Source: Pythium myriotylum (taxonomy: Eukaryota > Oomycota > Peronosporomycetes > Pythiales > Pythiaceae). Taken from it: a DNA stretch of 64,000 nt. The stretch covers positions 775,851 through 839,850 of the forward strand of contig JALJCQ010000028.1 in assembly GCA_023091665.1 (NCBI GenBank). Direction: 5' to 3'. The first letter of the stretch is position 1. The number at the start of each line of letters is the position of its first letter. The translations under genes were made by a program, and so were the position numbers. This document shows positions 59,509 through 64,000 of the stretch, one piece after another. The notes below the pieces were generated by a model that saw only the letters and a program-made list of their open reading frames with translations, was not told where the DNA came from and searched no databases.

Positions 59509-60937
59509 ATCTCTCAACACCTGCTAGTGGTCCGACCGCTCACCTCACAGACTACACCGGCTGTAACATAGATCCTTGCGTTAAGCGTGTAGGGAGGTGG
59601 ACGACGATTGACTCATCACATGTAAAATTGCCGCTGTTCTTGGCTTCGTTGGCGTTGATGCAGTGTCATTGTCGCGACTCGCGCTCTGTGTCGATCTCAT
59701 GAACACGAAATGAAACGTCTGAGAGACAGGTTGCGCAGTCTTACCTGCACTCCTCACGTCTTCTCTGCTCGCCCGTCCGTTGTCTCATGGGAGCTGGAAT
59801 GGGTGCGCCTTGGACTTTGTATAGCGCTCCAACGTCGTGAATGTGTAGCTCAAGCCCCCTATCTACCTGCTTGCTTTGAGGGTGTCGCGCGTGTTGCAAG
59901 TCGGTGGGGCGGTTCTATGGTTCCTAGCACTGTTTTTTGTTTGTTTGTTTGTTTTTGGTTTTGGTTTTGGTTTCATTCATGCGTTCTTTTCTTTTCTGCT
60001 CCTTCTTCTCCATTTTTTATAGTCAAATCTCGGGGACAGGCACCGATAACCCTAGAGAGGAGAAGCTTCCGCATGGGCAGCCCGTTTACGCTCGGGCGAT
60101 GGACTCTAGTCTGGCAAGATAACAGAGACGCGGGAAAGGCGAACACATTTCCCGTCAACACACTGACACCGTGCCGTGTAAAACTTTTCAACCCGAGTTC
60201 CCGGATGAACGAAGGACGCAATTTCCACATTCGCCTAGTCCTCCACCGTTCTGTACCGTCCTGCACCGCTCTTCGCGCTGTAGGTGGATCGTTGGGCGTT
60301 GGGATGTCGTCGATTGGGTCGATTGGGTCGATTGGGTCGATTGGGTCGATTGGGTCGATTGGGTCGATTGGGTCGATTGGGTCGATTGGGTCCCCTGTCG
60401 ACACCGCAGATATCATCTACAAGGTAGAGGACAACCTTCTGTGTGTGTCCGACCAGACGCTGGATCGTTTGTGGCTCGTGGTACCAGAGGGTAATCAAAC
60501 GGCCGTCTGGTCTCCCTGTGTGGTGAGCGCATGTTTCTCCCCCGCAAGGAACGCGATCGACGCTGCTGTCATCCTGATCTTATTCTACACGATGTTGAAG
60601 CTAATCCTGGTGGTCAGTATGAGGGCTGTTTTTCGTTCCTTTTCTACTATAATGTCGACGGGACGCCATTTCTGACTCGGGTGGATCTTGATTGCCCTGC
60701 CGATCATAGCCACCCGTAGAAAGCATCTGCACTGCATCTGTACTGCAGAATCAGAATCCAAGACGTCGCCTGTTCCACCACACCTCTCTTACTGCATGCC
60801 TCTCTGCAGCCTTGGCGCCGTGCCATGCCGGTCGAAAACGCAGGCTGTGTGGCAAGACGGAAGGCTCTGTTTTCATTCCTGGCGCACGATTCGATTTGAT
60901 AGGGTGCGTGTGTGAGCGCGCGCGGAGGAGAGAGAGA

Positions 60938-61002
<65 letters not shown>

Positions 61003-62820
61003 GGGAGAGAGATGGAAGGGTCGAAGGATGGATGGCGGTTAGGGTTAAGGTTGTGTTGGGTTTGTGTTGCAGGGCGAATCTTTTGTGGTATCTTGCCCGA
61101 GTGGTCTAAGGGGGCGGACTTAAGATCCGCTAGACGTTCGTCTGCGTGGGTTCAAACCCCACAGGTACCATGTTATGCGCCAGAGAGAGGCCTCAACCTC
61201 TCTGCTCGCTCTCGTGGATGCATGTGTTTCTTGTCCCCCCTGGCCCGCGCTACCACCAGAGGCCCTTTATGCTCTTTTATGCTACACTCTTTTAGACTCT
61301 TTTACGCTTCTTTACCATCTTCGATGCATCCGTTACCCCTCGCCTTCACCCCCACAGACACAGACACAGACACAGACACAGACTCCGGTAGCGCACTCCG
61401 ACATGCCTCCGCCATGGTTGTCTTTGTCTTCCACTCAGTGCACAGCCGTTCCGCCACCCTTCACTGTGTCTTGCACAACGAGCCTGTTGACAATCAATAC
61501 GAAAACCGAGGCCACAAAACGGAGACTACTCTGTCGAGAGTCTTCTCTCAACACCTGCTAGTGGTCCGACCGCTCACCTCACAGACTACACCGGCTGTAA
61601 CATAGATCCTTGCGTTAAGCGTGTAGGGAGGTGGACGACGATTGACTCATCACATGTAAAATTGCCGCTGTTCTTGGCTTCGTTGGCGTTGATGCAGTGT
61701 CATTGTCGCGACTCGCGCTCTGTGTCGATCTCATGAACACGAAATGAAACGTCTGAGAGACAGGTTGCGCAGTCTTACCTGCACTCCTCACGTCTTCTCT
61801 GCTCGCCCGTCCGTTGTCTCATGGGAGCTGGAATGGGTGCGCCTTGGACTTTGTATAGCGCTCCAACGTCGTGAATGTGTAGCTCAAGCCCCCTATCTAC
61901 CTGCTTGCTTTGAGGGTGTCGCGCGTGTTGCAAGTCGGTGGGGCGGTTCTATGGTTCCTAGCACTGTTTTTTGTTTGTTTGTTTGTTTTTGGTTTTGGTT
62001 TTGGTTTCATTCATGCGTTCTTTTCTTTTCTGCTCCTTCTTCTCCATTTTTTATAGTCAAATCTCGGGGACAGGCACCGATAACCCTAGAGAGGAGAAGC
62101 TTCCGCATGGGCAGCCCGTTTACGCTCGGGCGATGGACTCTAGTCTGGCAAGATAACAGAGACGCGGGAAAGGCGAACACATTTCCCGTCAACACACTGA
62201 CACCGTGCCGTGTAAAACTTTTCAACCCGAGTTCCCGGATGAACGAAGGACGCAATTTCCACATTCGCCTAGTCCTCCACCGTTCTGTACCGTCCTGCAC
62301 CGCTCTTCGCGCTGTAGGTGGATCGTTGGGCGTTGGGATGTCGTCGATTGGGTCGATTGGGTCGATTGGGTCGATTGGGTCGATTGGGTCGATTGGGTCG
62401 ATTGGGTCGATTGGGTCGATTGGGTCCCCTGTCGACACCGCAGATATCATCTACAAGGTAGAGGACAACCTTCTGTGTGTGTCCGACCAGACGCTGGATC
62501 GTTTGTGGCTCGTGGTACCAGAGGGTAATCAAACGGCCGTCTGGTCTCCCTGTGTGGTGAGCGCATGTTTCTCCCCCGCAAGGAACGCGATCGACGCTGC
62601 TGTCATCCTGATCTTATTCTACACGATGTTGAAGCTAATCCTGGTGGTCAGTATGAGGGCTGTTTTTCGTTCCTTTTCTACTATAATGTCGACGGGACGC
62701 CATTTCTGACTCGGGTGGATCTTGATTGCCCTGCCGATCATAGCCACCCGTAGAAAGCATCTGCACTGCATCTGTACTGCAGAATCAGAATCCAAGACGT
62801 CGCCTGTTCCACCACACCTC
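59509..62820 (+). repeat. Array, telomere-proximal block (last units)
   Basis: A 201-bp unit tail, one complete unit 59,710-61,743 (2,034 bp, 9 nine-mers, 5 six-mers) and a final unit from 61,744 truncated at 62,820, before its GA tract and tRNA. Truncation falls at CACCTC/TAGGGTTT with two or three shared bases. Confidence 0.97.
61087..61170 (+). tRNA. tRNA-Leu(UAA), last intact copy before the telomere
   Basis: Full 84-nt gene with anticodon TAA, 1.65 kb from the first telomeric tract. Its downstream 6-mer tract is the shortest in the array (5 copies) and uniquely lacks the GCAGAC variant. Confidence 0.97.
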
Positions 62821-63258
62821 TAGGGTTTAGGGTTTAGGGTAGGGTTTAGGGTTTAGAGAGGCTTGAAGTGACTTGCAAAGACTTGGTCAGGGAAACTACG
62901 ACCCAAAGAGTTGCTCTATTACAGCTGCAGGGGCTCTTTCGACTTGATGTCTTCGTCGGTGGGCGTCTTCGTGCTGAGTGGAAAATTGAAAACTGAGGAA
63001 GACCGCCGACCTCGCCCCCGGGTGCCTACGCTAAAGTCCTACGCTAGAGTCCTACGCTTCTGGGTTCTAGGGCTGGACAGGAACTTGAGTGTTCTGGGTC
63101 TGCGTGTCTGTGCTGCTGGGGTCTTGAGACACGTGAGAATATTCGACGTCCTGGGTTGAACATTCTCGAACATTCTCGGGAATATTCTCGAATGTTCGGT
63201 CGAACGTTCTCGAACCTTCGACAAACTTTTCGACTGGGTTGGCCGAAATTTTCGTCTG
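62821..63258 (+). repeat. Telomere-associated sequence (TAS), full copy with leading TTTAGGG tract
   Basis: It starts with a degenerate telomeric tract of about 36 bp (one repeat shortened to AGGGT), then ~400 bp of unique DNA beginning AGAGAGGCTTGAAG. The period to the next copy is 435 bp, and the shortened telomeric repeat is present in both copies, so tract and TAS were duplicated together. A 15-bp direct repeat (CTACGCTARAGTC type) occurs near 63,026-63,058. The 82-codon frame starting at 62,911 has no recognisable motif and is probably chance. Confidence 0.9.
63137..63219. promoter_or_regulatory. Cluster of heat-shock-element-like inverted pentamers
   Basis: Seven GAAnnTTC palindromes start at 63,137, 63,158, 63,168, 63,180, 63,190, 63,202 and 63,212. 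The last six form three perfect four-pentamer elements (GAAnnTTCnnGAAnnTTC) repeating every 22 bp: 63,158-63,175, 63,180-63,197 and 63,202-63,219. This is the consensus bound by trimeric heat-shock factor in eukaryotes. Seen: the motif and its spacing. Inferred: HSF binding and any effect on telomere-directed transcription. Confidence 0.6.
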
Positions 63259-63621
63259 GGTTTAGGGTTTAGGGTAGGGTTTAGGGTTTAGAGAGGCTTG
63301 AAGTGACTTGCAAAGACTTGGTCAGGGAAACTACGACCCAAAGAGTTGCTCTATTACAGCTGCAGGGGCTCTTTCGACTTGATGTCTTCGTCGGTGGGCG
63401 TCTTCGTGCTGAGTGGAAAATTGAAAACTGAGGAAGACCGCCGACCTCGCCCCCGGGTGCCTACGCTAAAGTCCTACGCTAGAGTCCTACGCTTCTGGGT
63501 TCTAGGGCTGGACAGGAACTTGAGTGTTCTGGGTCTGCGTGTCTGTGCTGCTGGGGTCTTGAGACACGTGAGAATATTCGACGTCCTGGGTTGAACATTC
63601 TCGAACATTCTCGGGAATATT
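63259..63621 (+). repeat. TAS, second copy, truncated
   Basis: Same as the first copy (offset 435) until GGGAATATT at about 63,621, where it switches directly to TTTAGGG repeats. It keeps the palindrome at 63,572 and one complete four-pentamer element (63,593-63,610). The break cuts the next palindrome. Confidence 0.9.
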
Positions 63622-63656
63622 TAGGGTTTAGGGTTTAGGGTTTAGGGTTTAGGGTT
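63622..63656 (+). repeat. Internal TTTAGGG tract (~5 repeats)
   Basis: Perfect repeats joining the truncated second TAS copy to the start of a third. Unlike the two earlier internal tracts it lacks the shortened AGGGT repeat, so it arose separately. Confidence 0.9.
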
Positions 63657-63708
63657 TAGAGAGGCTTGAAGTGACTTGCAAAGACTTGGTCAGGGAAACT
63701 ACGACCCA
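63657..63708 (+). repeat. TAS, third copy, first ~52 bp only
   Basis: Begins AGAGAGGCTTGAAG like the others, then is cut at CTACGACCCA, where terminal telomere repeats start. Confidence 0.9.
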
Positions 63709-64000
63709 GGGTTTAGGGTTTAGGGTTTAGGGTTTAGGGTTTAGGGTTTAGGGTTTAGGGTTTAGGGTTTAGGGTTTAGGGTTTAGGGTTTAGGGTTTAG
63801 GGTTTAGGGTTTAGGGTTTAGGGTTTAGGGTTTAGGGTTTAGGGTTTAGGGTTTAGGGTTTAGGGTTTAGGGTTTAGGGTTTAGGGTTTAGGGTTTAGGG
63901 TTTAGGGTTTAGGGTTTAGGGTTTAGGGTTTAGGGTTTAGGGTTTAGGGTTTAGGGTTTAGGGTTTAGGGTTTAGGGTTTAGGTTGGGTTAGTGGTTAGG
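63709..64000 (+). repeat. Terminal telomere repeats (TTTAGGG)n
   Basis: About 40 near-perfect TTTAGGG repeats reading outward, so the right edge is the chromosome end. The last ~26 bases become irregular (GGTTGGGTTAGTGGTTAGG), which may be sequence error at the contig end or true end variants. Confidence 0.97.

Noticed and set aside
1..62820. Hundreds of small open frames repeated every 2 kb, with IGS, VDW, IDP, NRP, TD/TQ or RE dipeptide or tripeptide runs
   Set aside because: They are translations of the 9-bp, 6-bp and GA repeats and flanks, overlap one another in several frames, and show no domain. The tRNA itself lies inside two of them.
62911..63159. 82-codon frame repeated in both TAS copies (also 63,346-63,594)
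   Set aside because: The two copies are DNA duplicates, so repetition is no evidence of coding, and no motif is recognisable.

Overview
The window is the right-hand end of a eukaryotic chromosome. The last ~290 bases are (TTTAGGG)n with the G-rich strand running 5'->3' off the right edge. Everything to its left is subtelomere. TTTAGGG telomeres occur in plants, many algae, dinoflagellates and oomycetes. Three further points make a stramenopile, most likely an oomycete, the best guess (about 0.65): a PIF/Harbinger element whose second gene appears to carry 60-70 nt GT-AG introns, a decayed TKL-type kinase relic, and moderate GC. Nothing here fixes the species.

Layout. (1) 1-44,302: a head-to-tail array of ~2.03-2.09 kb units, continuing off the left edge. 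Each unit carries one complete tRNA-Leu(UAA) gene, a G-rich 9-bp minisatellite, a (GA)n tract (with a G-run in some units) and a 6-bp (ACAGAC)n minisatellite. (2) 44,303-48,498: a 4.2 kb PIF/Harbinger transposon inserted in the D-loop of one of these tRNA genes, with a 3-bp TAA target duplication and 37-bp terminal inverted repeats. It has a DDE transposase on + and a three-exon companion gene on -. (3) 48,502-50,616: the array resumes. (4) 50,617-59,508: 8.9 kb of unrelated DNA replacing 456 bp of a unit. It holds a kinase relic, a polyQ protein gene, short tandem repeats with a C30 run, and a large RNase-H-fold transposase-like gene split by two in-frame stops. (5) 59,509-62,820: two more array units, the last truncated. 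(6) 62,821-63,708: telomere-associated sequence (TAS), 435 bp, in one full and two truncated copies separated by TTTAGGG tracts. It carries a striking cluster of heat-shock-element-like inverted pentamers. (7) 63,709-64,000: terminal telomere repeats.

The window holds 24 tRNA-Leu(UAA) loci: 22 intact and apparently identical, one split by the transposon and one truncated. This resembles in principle the tRNA arrays with short tandem repeats known from Entamoeba, but here it is physically joined to a canonical telomere. Unit variants (minisatellite copy number, G-run, point changes) come in blocks, and a three-unit block recurs 24,543 bp away. The array is therefore turning over by unequal exchange or conversion. 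No conventional single-copy host gene is convincingly present; the protein-coding content belongs to mobile or unrecognised elements.
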